64,000 nucleotides of DNA from Cytophagales bacterium (GTDB taxonomy: Bacteria; Bacteroidota; Bacteroidia; Cytophagales; 172606-1): assembly GCA_030448185.1 (NCBI GenBank), contig JAUJNL010000011.1, positions 39,112 to 103,111 of the forward strand, in the 5' to 3' direction. The notes under the pieces were generated by a model that had not been told where the DNA came from, did no database searches, and saw only the letters and a program-made list of their open reading frames with translations. Position 1 is the first letter of the stretch, and each line of letters begins with the position of its first letter. Positions 38,079 to 47,620 of the stretch are shown here, one piece after another. The translations under genes and the position numbers were made by a program.

Positions 38079-39392
38079 TTAGGAATAGAACAAGAATAAC
38101 TTATACAAGTTTTAGCTGTACCTTGTACTTAAAAATAATCGGTATGAAAGCAAGATATCAACCCTCGTTAGAAGAATTGATGCAATTGCACTACAGTCGA
38201 TTATCAGAAAAAGACAAGCGGACTTTATGCCGCGATTGAGTCTATGAAACTGGGTTATGGCGGGATTAGTTATATAAGTTCGGTGTTGGGCATAACACGC
38301 ATGCGTATTTACAAAGGGATTCGGGAGTTGACTGACGAGCAGTGATACGAGCAAATTCCGGCGGGCAAACAAAGGCGGGCCGGTGGTGGACGAAAAAAAT
38401 TTGCGCAAGCCTCTACTACCCAACAATTGCTGCTCACTTTCATTGAACGATTCAAAGCGGGCAGTCCAACGGATCCTGATTGGTACTGGGTGAGTGAAAA
38501 GCCCCAACGAATTGCTTGCTTGTTTCAACAGGAATATGGCCTGAAAATCAGTAACCGTTCGGTAAAAATACGGCTGGTTCAACTAGGCTACCACTACCGT
38601 AAACAGGCCAAGCAGTTAGCCACGGAACTTATGACCAGCGGGATAAACAGTTTTCCATCATTTTCCAGTTAGTGCTTGTGATGAGTGTGAAAAGCCCCAT
38701 TATCAGCATTGATTGCAAGAAGAAAGAGCAGTTGGGCAATCTTACCGGGACGGCAAGTGCTATACAACTAAAGCGGTGCAAGTCTATGACCACGATTACC
38801 AGTACTTAAGTGAGGGGAAAGTGATTCCGCAGGGCATTTATGATTTGCAAGCCAATACCGGCTACATTACTATTGGCAGCAGCCACGAAACGGCCCATTT
38901 TATCTTTGATAATTTGCTTGGATGGCTACGTCATCGGCTGTGGTGGAGTACACGGCAGGCATATGTATCCAGATGCCCAAAATTTACTCCTGCTCTGTGA
39001 TGCGGGAGGAGCCAACTCCTATCGGCATAACCTCTTTAAAGAACGCTTGCTCACTTTTGCCAAAGAAACGGGCTTGTCCGTGATTGTAGCTCACTACCCG
39101 CCTTATTGTTCCAAATAGAACCCCATTGAACATCGCCTCTTTTGTCATGTTCACTATGCCATGAGCGGAGCGGTCTTCCCAGTATTCGACTGTCAAAGAA
39201 CTTATTGAGAAACCACGACTAAAACCGGGCTAACCCTAGTGGTCAGACTAAACCTTAATCAGTATCCAACCGGGCAGAAAGTAAACAAACAAGACGTAGA
39301 CTTAACGCGCATTCTTCCCCATCCGGATGTGCCGCAACGCTCCTACCGAATACTACCCTAAATTGTATCTCTTATTTATATCTCGTTCCTTA
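38079..39392 (+). mobile_element. ISAzo13-family element, left copy
   Basis: The sequence from TTAGGAATAG (38079) to CGTTCCTTA (39392) is nearly identical to the inverted copy at 50798-52113, which defines both ends. Imperfect terminal repeats (AGGAATAGAACAAGAATAAC against AGGAACGAGATATAAATAAG) are present. No clear target duplication is seen. Confidence 0.85.
38144..39361 (+). pseudogene. ISAzo13-type transposase, multiple lesions (left copy)
   Basis: The product matches ISAzo13 transposases in order: PSLEELMQLHYSRLSEKDKR, YGGISYISSVLGITRMRIYK, WYWVSEKPQRIACLFQQEYG, SPIISIDCKKKEQLGN, VIPQGIYDLQANTGYITIGS, LLLLCDAGGANSYRHNLFKE and SVIVAHYPPYCSK, then NPIEHRLF. Lesions are an extra T near 38226, a TGA at 38343-38345, single-base shifts near 38630 and 38740, a short deletion near 38945 and a TAG at 39116-39118 where the family has Trp (SKWNPIEHR). 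Two stops (TGA and TAG) are shared with the right copy. Confidence 0.82.
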
Positions 39393-39563
39393 CCAGTTTA
39401 ATTGTTAGTTACCTTCATTTATAATTATTCATTCAATTACTGCTAATCGGCGGTAAAATAGAGCTGTGTAGCAACTAAAGTCTTGCACTAAATTGCATGG
39501 TTTTACACCAGCGTGCTTGTAAAATAAACGCAATGCGCTGCGGCAAGCTTAAGCTATTATACT

Positions 39564-39616
39564 AAAAGCCACGGAGAATAAAACCAAAGACGTAGTCTTA
39601 TTCTTCGTGGCTTTTT
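39564..39616. terminator. Bidirectional terminator downstream of cysD
   Basis: AAAAGCCACGGAGAATAA (39564-39581) pairs with TTATTCTTCGTGGCTTTTT (39598-39616) with one mismatch. T-runs occur on both strands. It closes the leftward cysC-cysD unit about 75 bp after the cysD stop. Confidence 0.88.
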
Positions 39617-39691
39617 GCAAAAAGGCCTTTGTCTATCTATCCGAAATCCCCAATCCCGAAGGGCTCAACGCAGTTAATCCGACGTCCGAAA

Positions 39692-40597
39692 TCAAAAATA
39701 ACCCTGTTTTTTGCGGTCTTCCATGGCGGCCTCGGAACGTTTGTCGTCGGCACGGGTGCCGCGTTCAGTCTGGCGGGCCGAGGCTACTTCGGCAATGATC
39801 TCTTCCAGGCTGGCTGCAGATGAGTTTACGGCGCCGGTACAAGTCATGTCGCCCACCGTCCGGAAACGCACCTCCCGTTCTTCGTAGGCTTCGCTTCCGA
39901 GCAGGGTAATGTAGGGAGATTCCGCCAGCAGCGTACCACTCCGGTTCACGATCCGGCGGCGGTGCGTGAAGTAGATCGACGGGATTTCGAGTCCTTCCTG
40001 GGCAATATACTGCCACACATCCATTTCGGTCCAGTTACTTAGTGGGAATACCCGAAAGTGTTCACCGGGATGTTTGCGGCCGTTAAACAGGTTCCATAAC
40101 TCGGGACGCTGATTTTTGGGGTCCCACTGGCCAAATTCGTCGCGGTGCGAAAAGAAACGTTCTTTGGCCCGGGCCTTTTCCTCGTCGCGGCGGGCTCCGC
40201 CAAAAGCGGCATCAAACTTAAACTCTTCAATGGCATCCAGCAGGGTAATGGTCTGCAGGCCGTTGCGGCTTGGGTTAGGCCCTTTTTCTTCAACGGCCCG
40301 ACCCCTGTCAATAGAATCCTGCACCATGCGGATAATCAGCCGGGCTCCCGTTTGCTCCACCAGTTTATCCCGGAAGGTAATGGTTTCTTCAAAATTATGT
40401 CCGGTATCAATGTGCATCAGCGGGAACGGAAACTTGCCCGGCCAGAAAGCTTTCTGAGCCAAGCGTACCATTACAATGGAATCTTTTCCGCCGGAAAACA
40501 GGAGTACAGGCTTCTCAAACTGAGCCGCTACTTCCCGCATCACAAATATGGCTTCAGCTTCAAGCTGTTTGAGGTGCGATAGGCTATAGCAATGCAT
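39692..40597 (-). CDS. cysD: Sulfate adenylyltransferase subunit 2
   Basis: The 301-residue small subunit of ATP sulfurylase, which adenylates sulfate to APS with the GTPase subunit CysN. The PP-loop SGGKDS is at residues 35-40 after FEKPVLLF. Further signatures are PLMHIDTGHNFEETITFRD, FDAAFGGARRDEEKARAKER, NQRPELWNLFNGR and WTEMDVWQYIAQEGLEIP. Length is normal. cysN usually follows cysD directly, but here a terminator and then an ISAzo13 element follow, and no cysN is found in the window. cysC lies 88 bp upstream on the same strand. Confidence 0.97.
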   Translation of the reverse strand: MHCYSLSHLKQLEAEAIFVMREVAAQFEKPVLLFSGGKDSIVMVRLAQKAFWPGKFPFPLMHIDTGHNFEETITFRDKLVEQTGARLIIRMVQDSIDRGRAVEEKGPNPSRNGLQTITLLDAIEEFKFDAAFGGARRDEEKARAKERFFSHRDEFGQWDPKNQRPELWNLFNGRKHPGEHFRVFPLSNWTEMDVWQYIAQEGLEIPSIYFTHRRRIVNRSGTLLAESPYITLLGSEAYEEREVRFRTVGDMTCTGAVNSSAASLEEIIAEVASARQTERGTRADDKRSEAAMEDRKKQGYF

Positions 40598-40685
40598 AGG
40601 ATAATGTGCTGATTAGATAATGTGCTGTTATGCTAATGAAATAATCTTTACAGATCGTATTAATTAGATTTGAGTGTAGAGGTGC

Positions 40686-41285
40686 TTACCGATTCGCGCT
40701 GATCACGGGTAGCAGGGTCCGGAGCAGGTGACTAGCACAAGCGGCCAAGTCTTTCTCATTCGTCCGCAACTCCAGAAACGAGTTGGTCGGAGCCTCAAAC
40801 GGAGCACTGATACCCGTAAAATTACCGATCTCACCGCGCCGCGCTTTGGCATACAGGCCCTTTACATCCCGCCCTTCACACACTTCCAGGGGGGCATTCA
40901 CGTACACTTCCAGGTAATCTTCCTCCCCGATAATCTGCTTGGCCATTTGCCGGATTTCGTCAGTGGGACTGATAAAAGAGCAAATGGTAATCAATCCGCC
41001 CTGCAGCAGCAATTTGGCTACTTCGGCAGCCCGGCGTACATTTTCCCGGCGGTCTGCTTCCGCAAAGCCCAGATTGTTATTTAATCCGGTCCGCAGATTG
41101 TCGCCATCCAGCAAGTAAGTCAGGAATCCCCGGCCGTGCAGGTCTCGTTCCAGGGTACAGGCCAGGGTACTTTTACCCGAACCTGACAGACCTACCATCC
41201 AGATCACTACTGCCTTCTGTCTCAAAAGCTTTTCCTTGTCCTGCCGCGAAAGCACCGAATCGAATATCGGATGAATATTGTCCAA
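40686..41285 (-). CDS. cysC: Adenylylsulfate kinase
   Basis: A 199-residue APS kinase that phosphorylates APS to PAPS in the cytoplasm. Walker A is GLSGSGKST at residues 32-40. The family motifs TYLLDGDNLRTGLNNNLGF, ENVRRAAEVAKLLLQGG and ICSFISPTDEIRQMA are present, as is FTGISAPFEAPTN near the C-terminus. Intact. It is first in a cysC-cysD unit and divergent from cysQ. Confidence 0.97.
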   Translation of the reverse strand: MDNIHPIFDSVLSRQDKEKLLRQKAVVIWMVGLSGSGKSTLACTLERDLHGRGFLTYLLDGDNLRTGLNNNLGFAEADRRENVRRAAEVAKLLLQGGLITICSFISPTDEIRQMAKQIIGEEDYLEVYVNAPLEVCEGRDVKGLYAKARRGEIGNFTGISAPFEAPTNSFLELRTNEKDLAACASHLLRTLLPVISANR

Positions 41286-41423
41286 ATGAATTGTATGGTT
41301 TTAAGTGTTGTTCGAAACGATTGCGCAGTATTAAGCGCGAATCGCAAAAATAGAATTATTTCCGTTACCAAATAACTTGATAGGAAAGGTAGTTTATTAC
41401 ATTTACGTCCACAAACTGCTGCC

Positions 41424-42188
41424 ATGCATCTTATTGATATTGAACGCCTCAAGGATATTGCCATCAGTGCTGGTGAACGTATCCTGGAGATTTACCAGCG
41501 TACCGACTTCTCAGCCATCACCGAAAGCAAAGCGGATCATTCTCCGCTTACCCTCGCTGACAAAGCTTCTCATGAGTATATTGTAAGTCACCTCGCCATG
41601 ATTTACCCCGAAATTCCAATCTTTTCGGAAGAAGGCCGCCAGATTCCCTATGCCGAACGAAAAGACTGGAACTGGTTCTGGCTGGTAGACCCGCTGGATG
41701 GCACCAAGGAGTTTTTAAAACGTAATGGCGAGTTTACCGTAAATATTGCATTGGTTGAGAGACAAACAGTAATCCTGGGCGTGGTGTATGCTCCGGTCCT
41801 CGGTACGCTATACTATGGTTCCGGTCAGGAGGGGGCTTTTAAACAGGAGCGGGGAAAAGCAGCCGAAGCCATACGGGTCAATGGCAAAACCGGGCAACGC
41901 ATAGCCGTAGGCAGCCGTTCGCATGGCAGTGAAGAGGAGGCTCAGGCATTGAAACAATATGATGTGGTGGAGCAAATCGCCATTGGAAGTTCGCTGAAAT
42001 TTTGCCTGATCGCGGAAGGAAAGGCAGATGTGTACTACCGGCACGGGCCCACCATGGAGTGGGATACTGCTGCGGGTCAGGCGGTGGTAGAGGCCGCGGG
42101 GGGCAAAGTACTAGATATAAATGGTCAAAAATGTATTTATAATAAACCTTCTCCTTTGAATAGTAGTTTTGTATGCACTGGATTTTAG
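41424..42188 (+). CDS. cysQ: 3'(2'),5'-bisphosphate nucleotidase
   Basis: A 254-residue inositol-monophosphatase-fold phosphatase that hydrolyses PAP, the by-product of PAPS use. Metal-binding motifs are FSEEGRQIPY, WLVDPLDGTKEF and, near the C-terminus, GPTMEWDTAAGQAVVEAAGG. Length is standard. It starts 138 bp from the divergent cysC gene, which makes a compact sulfate-activation locus. The mnmD remnant follows 12 bp later and was probably cotranscribed. Confidence 0.96.
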   Translation: MHLIDIERLKDIAISAGERILEIYQRTDFSAITESKADHSPLTLADKASHEYIVSHLAMIYPEIPIFSEEGRQIPYAERKDWNWFWLVDPLDGTKEFLKRNGEFTVNIALVERQTVILGVVYAPVLGTLYYGSGQEGAFKQERGKAAEAIRVNGKTGQRIAVGSRSHGSEEEAQALKQYDVVEQIAIGSSLKFCLIAEGKADVYYRHGPTMEWDTAAGQAVVEAAGGKVLDINGQKCIYNKPSPLNSSFVCTGF

Positions 42189-42200
42189 CGCCGCAATGGA

Positions 42201-42890
42201 ATGAATATTGAAATTCGCACGACTCAGGATGGGTCGCATACACTCTATAACTTTGATCTGAATGAGAATTACCATTCAATTTTCGGGGCTTTGGATGAAT
42301 CTAACCACGTATTTATTGAAGCAGGGCTCAAACCAGTATTGACTAGGAAAAGGGGATTTTATACTGAAACAGGTTTTGGCACGGGTCTTAATACTTGGCT
42401 GACGGCCAAACATGTGACGGACCCCGAATCACTGGTTACTTATATTACCACTGAGCCTATCCCGTACCGGCTCAGATAATCCAATTCTTGAACTACCCCC
42501 CAATTACTGCAACAATCATCTAAGCTGACAGAAGCAGCAGCTAATGGAGATGAGTTATTCCGCAAAATCCATAAAGTAGCCTGGGGTACTACCGCAAGCC
42601 ATTACCCACAATTTCACCTCGGAAGTTGCCGGTTACCGTGGAAGCGTTCAAACCCTACTGGTTTTTTGACCTGGTATATTTTGACGCCTTTGCCCCCAAC
42701 AAACAACCCGATGTTTGGGAAAGACCTATCTTCGAAAAGATTTTTGATATCACCGTTCCCGGTGGTGCATTAGTATACTGCGCCAAAGGCCAATTCAAAA
42801 GGATACTCCGGGAGGGTGGCTGGGAAGTGGAGAGCCTTACCGGGTCCTACGGGCAAGCGGAAATGACCCCGGGCCGTGAAGCCGCTTTAA
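42201..42890 (+). pseudogene. mnmD: tRNA 5-methylaminomethyl-2-thiouridine methyltransferase MnmD-like, several frameshifts
   Basis: The N-terminus reads DGSHTLYNFDLNENYHSIFG and FIEAGLKP, then FYTETGFGTGLNTWLTAK where the family has ExGFGTGLN, the SAM site. Single-base losses or gains near 42463, 42500 and 42620 must be corrected to read TEPYPVPAQIIQ, LTEAAANGDELFRKIHKVAW and LPVTVEAFKPYWFFDLVYFD. The block FDAFAPNKQPDVWERPIFEK and YCAKGQFKRILREGGW is open. A final shift restores LPGPTGKREMTRAVKPL and a TAA at 42888-42890. Full length is about 225 residues, standard for stand-alone MnmD (DUF752). The enzyme methylates the wobble uridine of some tRNAs. Confidence 0.83.
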
Positions 42891-42958
42891 GAATTATTGA
42901 ATTGTTTTTTATACTGATTGGTCTTTTTTCTGGAAGTTTTCTCTACACTTTTTTCAGC

Positions 42959-43066
42959 CATTCAACAATTGAGCCACCTAATCATTCAACCATCCAGCCA
43001 TCTAACAATCGAACAATTTGACAATTTGACAATAAAGCCATTCAACCATATAACAATTTCTCAAAA
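42959..43066. repeat. Low-complexity tandem repeat (CATTCAACCAT / AACAATTTGAC units)
   Basis: Short imperfect units such as CATTCAACCATC, CTAACAATCGAAC and AATTTGACAATTTGACAAT follow each other for about 110 bp. It is intergenic and probably expanded by slippage. Confidence 0.65.
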
Positions 43067-43134
43067 TCATTTGCATAATACCGCTAAATGTAGTTTTGGA
43101 TGGGTTTTTTATAACATTGTCCAAACAGCCCATC

Positions 43135-44072
43135 ATGTACCTAAAGCAATACATTTACGCCGCTTGCCTTGCTGCTACCCTATCTATGCTTGGCTGCAAT
43201 TCTGAGAACAAGAACGCTGACAATACTACTCGCCACCACTGAAGACACTACTGCCTCAACTGACGCGGCAGCTACTGCTTCTGCGCCTGCAGGCGACTGA
43301 GAGTCCACTCAGCGCCTTGCCTCCTACCTCCCGAAGTGCGGCCATGCTTCAGTTGTCCGGAGCGGAGTTTAATCAACGTTGGTCAGCGCCTCTGGTAAAG
43401 CTTCCAGTTATACGACTACCAATGAAAGGCTGCGCTGAACCTGGGCGTATATGCTACCGATATCGGGTACCTGAGCGTATATGATAAGACGCAGGACGTA
43501 ATTAACTACCTGAAAGCTGGTGAAAAACTGGCTAATCATCTTGGTTTGAGCAATGGCTTTCGGCTCTACCATGCAGGAGCGTTTCCGGAAAAACGTATCT
43601 AATAAAGACTCTCGTAAAGATTGTGGATGAAACTATGGCTTACGTTAATTCTCATTTAAAAGAAGGAGAACGTGATGCCACCGCTGCCATGGTTGTAACC
43701 GGTAGCTTTATCGAAGGGTTGCACGTATCTACCGGCCTGATCGAGAAATACCCGAAAGACGTGCCCGCCGAAACCCGTAATCTGACGCTGACCAAACTGA
43801 TCAGAACAATCATCGAGCAGGAAAAATCCCTCGATGACCTGATCAACATACTAGAAGAGGTGGTCTGATGCGCAGGTACAAACCTACCTGACCCAGTTAC
43901 AGGATCTGAAAAACAGTATGATGCGCTGAACCTGGATGACAAAATTAAGAATAACCAGGGTGATCTGGCCGTTTCAGACCAGACCCTGAAAGGCATTACC
44001 GCTAAAGTAAAAGCAGATCCGCAGCAAAATTGTGAGCCAGGCAAGGCTGTCAGAAATTTACTGAATTGTTAA
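43135..44072 (+). pseudogene. Lipoprotein of unknown function, several frameshifts
   Basis: ATG 43135 gives a lipoprotein signal, MYLKQYIYAACLAATLSMLGC, with Cys21 lipidated. Correcting single-base changes yields a helical protein of about 305 residues with NLGVYATDIGYLSVYDKTQD, VINYLKAGEKLANHLGLSN, an open 81-residue block (MAYVNSHLKEGERDATAAMV, PAETRNLTLTKLIRTIIEQE), and ending NNQGDLAVSDQTLKGITAKV and VRNLLNC. At least five shifts are needed, the densest damage in the window. It resembles conserved, uncharacterised Cytophagales lipoproteins. A terminator follows directly. Confidence 0.72.
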
Positions 44073-44074
44073 CT

Positions 44075-44112
44075 GAAGGTTGGGGAAATTAATTCCCTTC
44101 AACCTTTTTTTC
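44075..44112 (+). terminator. Terminator after the lipoprotein gene
   Basis: GAAGGTTGGGGAA pairs with TTCCCTTCAACCTT (one bulge) and is followed by seven T residues. Confidence 0.85.
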
Positions 44113-44129
44113 ATATTTTGGGTTTGGGT

Positions 44130-44246
44130 ACTGAGTATTAGTTATTGGGTATTAGGAAAAAGACTATTCAGATAAACCAATAACCATTAACCTCTGTCAC
44201 TGACTGATACCCAGTACCTGATACCCAGTATCTAATACCCAATACC
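44130..44246. repeat. Direct repeats of GATACCCAGTAC-type units
   Basis: Units such as TGATACCCAGTACC, TGATACCCAGTATC and TAATACCCAATACC occur in tandem up to the ATG at 44247, and related reverse-orientation units (GGGTACTGAGTATTAG, TTGGGTATTAGG) lie at 44130-44158. They form an arm-like pair directly upstream of the ABC transporter gene. Confidence 0.65.
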
Positions 44247-47200
44247 ATGAACGAATCGGTACTTAGAGCCATCATCAATCTTCTGGCCATCAGCGTATCT
44301 ATTGACGGTGTTGATAAAGAAGAACGCGAAACGATCCGCAGGTTTCTGTATGAAAACGTGGGTGACGAATCGGTTGATAAATACTCGCAGTTGTTTGATG
44401 AATACGTCAGACGTCGCATAATGAAATAAGTGAAATCCGGCGCATCTGTTCCGAAATTAACAGTGAAATGCCCCAGAAGATAATTATTCTGCTGCGTCTG
44501 ATTGAACTGGGTCTAGCTGATAATAACTTTTCCTCCTCCGAAGAAGATTTTATGTGGCGGGTCTGCGAAGCGCTGCACGTAGAAAAAGCTACCTATGCCG
44601 CCATCCGGCACTTTGTCGAAACCCGCGACATTTACGGTAGTCCTTCCGGCAATATTCTGATTATTGATTCGCATGAGCCACCCGAAGAGTTTGCCAGTAA
44701 TTATATTCAGAAACCCAAAATTAAAAGCACGCTAGGCGTACTCAGGCTGCCCGAAGAAGACATGTACCTGTTAGGGGCTGCCTACCCGGCGATTGATGTG
44801 TACCTGAATGGCCACCGGATGAAGTCGCACTATGTAACGCCGCTTACCAGTGGCAGCGTAATCCGGGCTTCAGGCGAAACCATCTATTACAGCGATATCA
44901 TTGGGCATTTCCTGAAGTCAGAGCAGCGGCAGCGCATTAACTTCGAAGCCAGAAACATCAACTTCTTCTTCCCCAACGGCAAGCAGGGACTTCATAATGT
45001 AAACATTGCCGAAGAGTCAGGCACCCTGGTAGCCATTATGGGGGCCAGTGGATCGGGTAAATCTACGCTGCTGAATGTACTCAACGGGAATCTGCGGCCG
45101 CAGACCGGTCAGGTACTGCTCAATGGGATTGATATCTATTCCCGCCGGGAAGAAATGCAGGGCGTAATCGGCTACGTGCCCCAGGCCAATTTTCTGATCG
45201 AAGACTTGACCGTATACCAGAACTTTTACTATACGGCGCGGCTGTGCTTCTCTAACCTATCCGATTTCGGCGTGGATCGGTTGGTGGTACAGACCCTGCG
45301 GAACCTGGGGCTGTATGAAGTCAAAGACCTCAAAGTAGGCACCCCGCTGGAAAAAACCATCAGCGGCGGACAGCGCAAACGGGTTAATATCGGCCTTGAA
45401 TTGCTGCGGCAACCGGCCGTGATGTTTGTGGATGAGCCTACTTCCGGCTTGTCGTCCCGCGATTCGGAGAATATTCTGGACCTGCTGCGCGAACTAACCA
45501 TGATGGGCAAGCTCATTTTCGTAGTCATTCACCAGCCTTCCTCGGACCTGTTCAAGATGTTCGACAAACTGCTGGTGATGGATACGGGAGGCTACCCAGT
45601 GTATTACGGCAACCCGGTGGAAGCAGTCGTATATTTTAAGTCACTGGTTAATCACGTAGACCGCGATCTCAGCGCCTGCATTGAATGCGGAAATATTAAT
45701 TCTGAGCAAATCTTCAATATTATTGAAGGCCGCGTGATTGACGAGTACGGTCGTCCCACCGAGGATCGGCGGGTATCTCCCCAGCGGTGGTATGCGTACT
45801 TCAAGGAGAAGGTTAAAATTCCTAAAATTACCCCGGCCAAAGAAAAACCCGCTAATTCTCTAAATATTCCTTCCAGACTCCAGCAGTTCGGTATTTTTGC
45901 TACCCGCGACTTTCTGGCCAAGCTCAGCAACCGGCCTTATATGGTCATTAACCTGATTCAGGCGCCTCTGCTGGCTTTTATACTCTCGTACATTATCCGG
46001 TTTTACCACGTAGACGAACTGACCGGACGGAGTGAGTATATATTCGCGGAGAATGTAAATATTCCAGCCTTTATCTTCATGAGTATTATTGTCTCCCTAT
46101 TTATGGGCCTGACGATCAGTGCGGAAGAAATTATCAAAGATGCCAAAACACTCAAGCGCGAAGCATTTCTGAACCTGAGCCGGAGCAGTTACCTGTCTTC
46201 GAAGATGTTTATTATGTTCAGCTTTTCAGCCTTTCAGACCTGGCTGTTCGTGCTGATCGGCAACTGGATTTCGGGCATCCATGGGTTACATTTTACCTAT
46301 TGGGTGGTGCTTTTTACCTGTTCCTGCTTTGCTAACATGCTGGGACTGAATATTTCGGCTTCCTTCAAATCGGTCATCACCATTTACATCCTGATTCCGG
46401 TGCTGCTGATTCCGCAATTGGTACTGGGGGGCGTAGTAGTAAAATTTGACGAACTCAACCCGCAGATGTACCGTCAGGGCGAAGTACCCTTGCTGGGGGA
46501 TCTGATGGCTTCCCGCTGGGCCTTCGAAGCTTTAGTAGTCAGCCAGTTTAAGGACAATGAGTTTGAAAAGGAGTTTTATCCGTACGATAAGCAGATTGCC
46601 ATGGCCGATTATAAACGCACCTATTACTTGCCCACGTTGTCTTCTAAGCTGGAATACTGCAGCAACGTGGAGTCTGACGATGACCGGCTGTACGACAAAC
46701 AATATATTGATAACTTGAAATTGTTACGGAACGAACTGGAGAAGGAAGCTAAAGTAAATTCTGCCCTTGGCCGGGTCCCCTTAGACAAATTGCGGGCCCG
46801 GTCTTTTGACCGGAAAGCTGCTGAGCAGGTCAAGAGTTACCTGGCAAGGTCCCGGGCTTTCTACATCCGGCAATACAACCAGGCCTATAAACTGAAAGAT
46901 AGTCTACTGACCTATAAGGTACGTAATGAAGCCGCCCAAAAAGAATTTCTGGCTAAAAAGGCAAGTTATCATAACGAATCCATTGAACGGCTGGCAACCA
47001 ATAATACGGTAGAGAACCGGATCATCGAGTACAAAAATCACCTGCTGCAAAGAATATATCCGGTGTCTCAGGACCCACCCAACCTGGGCGGAGTGCTAGA
47101 GTGGCGGGCCCATTGTGTGGCTCCGGCGACACCGTTGCTGGGGCCGAAGGTGCCCACGCGGGTTTTTAATGTAGCGATTGTCGGGGTCATGTCCATGATT

Positions 47201-47269
47201 CTGTTCGCCACGCTGTATTACGAAGTATTGAATAAGACGATCAGCGGCGGCTTCCGGACCCGGCGGTAA
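44247..47269 (+). CDS. White/ABCG-type ABC transporter (ATPase-permease) with N-terminal extension, one frameshift
   Basis: The protein is about 1007 residues if one A is restored near 44422 (ATAATG to ATAAATG), joining a 60-residue start (MNESVLRAIINLLAISVSID) to the long frame from 44468. The N-terminal 130 residues look like a TerB-type helical domain, followed by an FHA-like strand region (VYLNGHRMKSHYVTPLTSGS). The ATPase has Walker A GASGSGKST, signature ISGGQRKRVNIGLELL and Walker B VMFVDEPTSGLSSRDS. An ABC2-type permease follows from about residue 560. Between its last helices lies a long charged coiled-coil loop (about residues 790-950). Substrate unknown. The ORF from 44468 alone is 933 residues and may be expressed. 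Confidence 0.88.
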
Positions 47270-47283
47270 GTGAGATTTCGGGT

Positions 47284-47475
47284 ATGGGAATGTTAATTAA
47301 TAGAGAAAATGAAAAAAAAGGCCTCTTCTATGAAAAGATGATCATTTTAGCCAAAACAGGCAGGCAAGCAGAGGCTGAATCAGAAATGCATAAAGTGCTC
47401 AACTCAACAAAAAATGCCGACTTTAAAACACAAGTTATCGAAAGAGTTAAAGAGCTAGGGATTAAGATTGAATAA
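47284..47475 (+). CDS. Small helical protein of unknown function
   Basis: A 63-residue protein starting 15 bp after the ABC transporter stop. It reads YEKMIILAKTGRQAEAESEM and HKVLNSTKNADFKTQVIERV, a TPR-like helical pair. The amino acid composition is plausible for a real protein, but I recognise no family. Confidence 0.55.
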   Translation: MGMLINRENEKKGLFYEKMIILAKTGRQAEAESEMHKVLNSTKNADFKTQVIERVKELGIKIE

Positions 47476-47546
47476 AAGAGTGAACCAGTACTAATCATCA
47501 ACTAGGTCCATCATAATTCTCTAGCTTCACGACACTCTATACACAA

Positions 47547-47594
47547 ATGCCGGATGAGACAGGAAGCACATTGGTACTTCACCTCATCCGGCAT
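47547..47594. terminator. Bidirectional hairpin between convergent genes
   Basis: ATGCCGGATGAG at 47547-47558 pairs perfectly with CTCATCCGGCAT at 47583-47594 across a 24-base loop. It separates the rightward small gene from the leftward CHRD gene and a short T-rich run follows, so a shared terminator is likely. Confidence 0.7.
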
Positions 47595-47620
47595 CTGCAT
47601 TTTGCTATCTTAAATTAAAA

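Noticed and set aside
38112..38582. Leftward 156-codon frame inside the left ISAzo13 copy
   Set aside because: Antisense to conserved transposase blocks and also present in the right copy; explained as a shadow frame.
43081..43134. Possible tRNA or small RNA between mnmD and the lipoprotein gene
   Set aside because: No cloverleaf or conserved T-arm sequence could be drawn. No tRNA or rRNA gene was found anywhere in the window.
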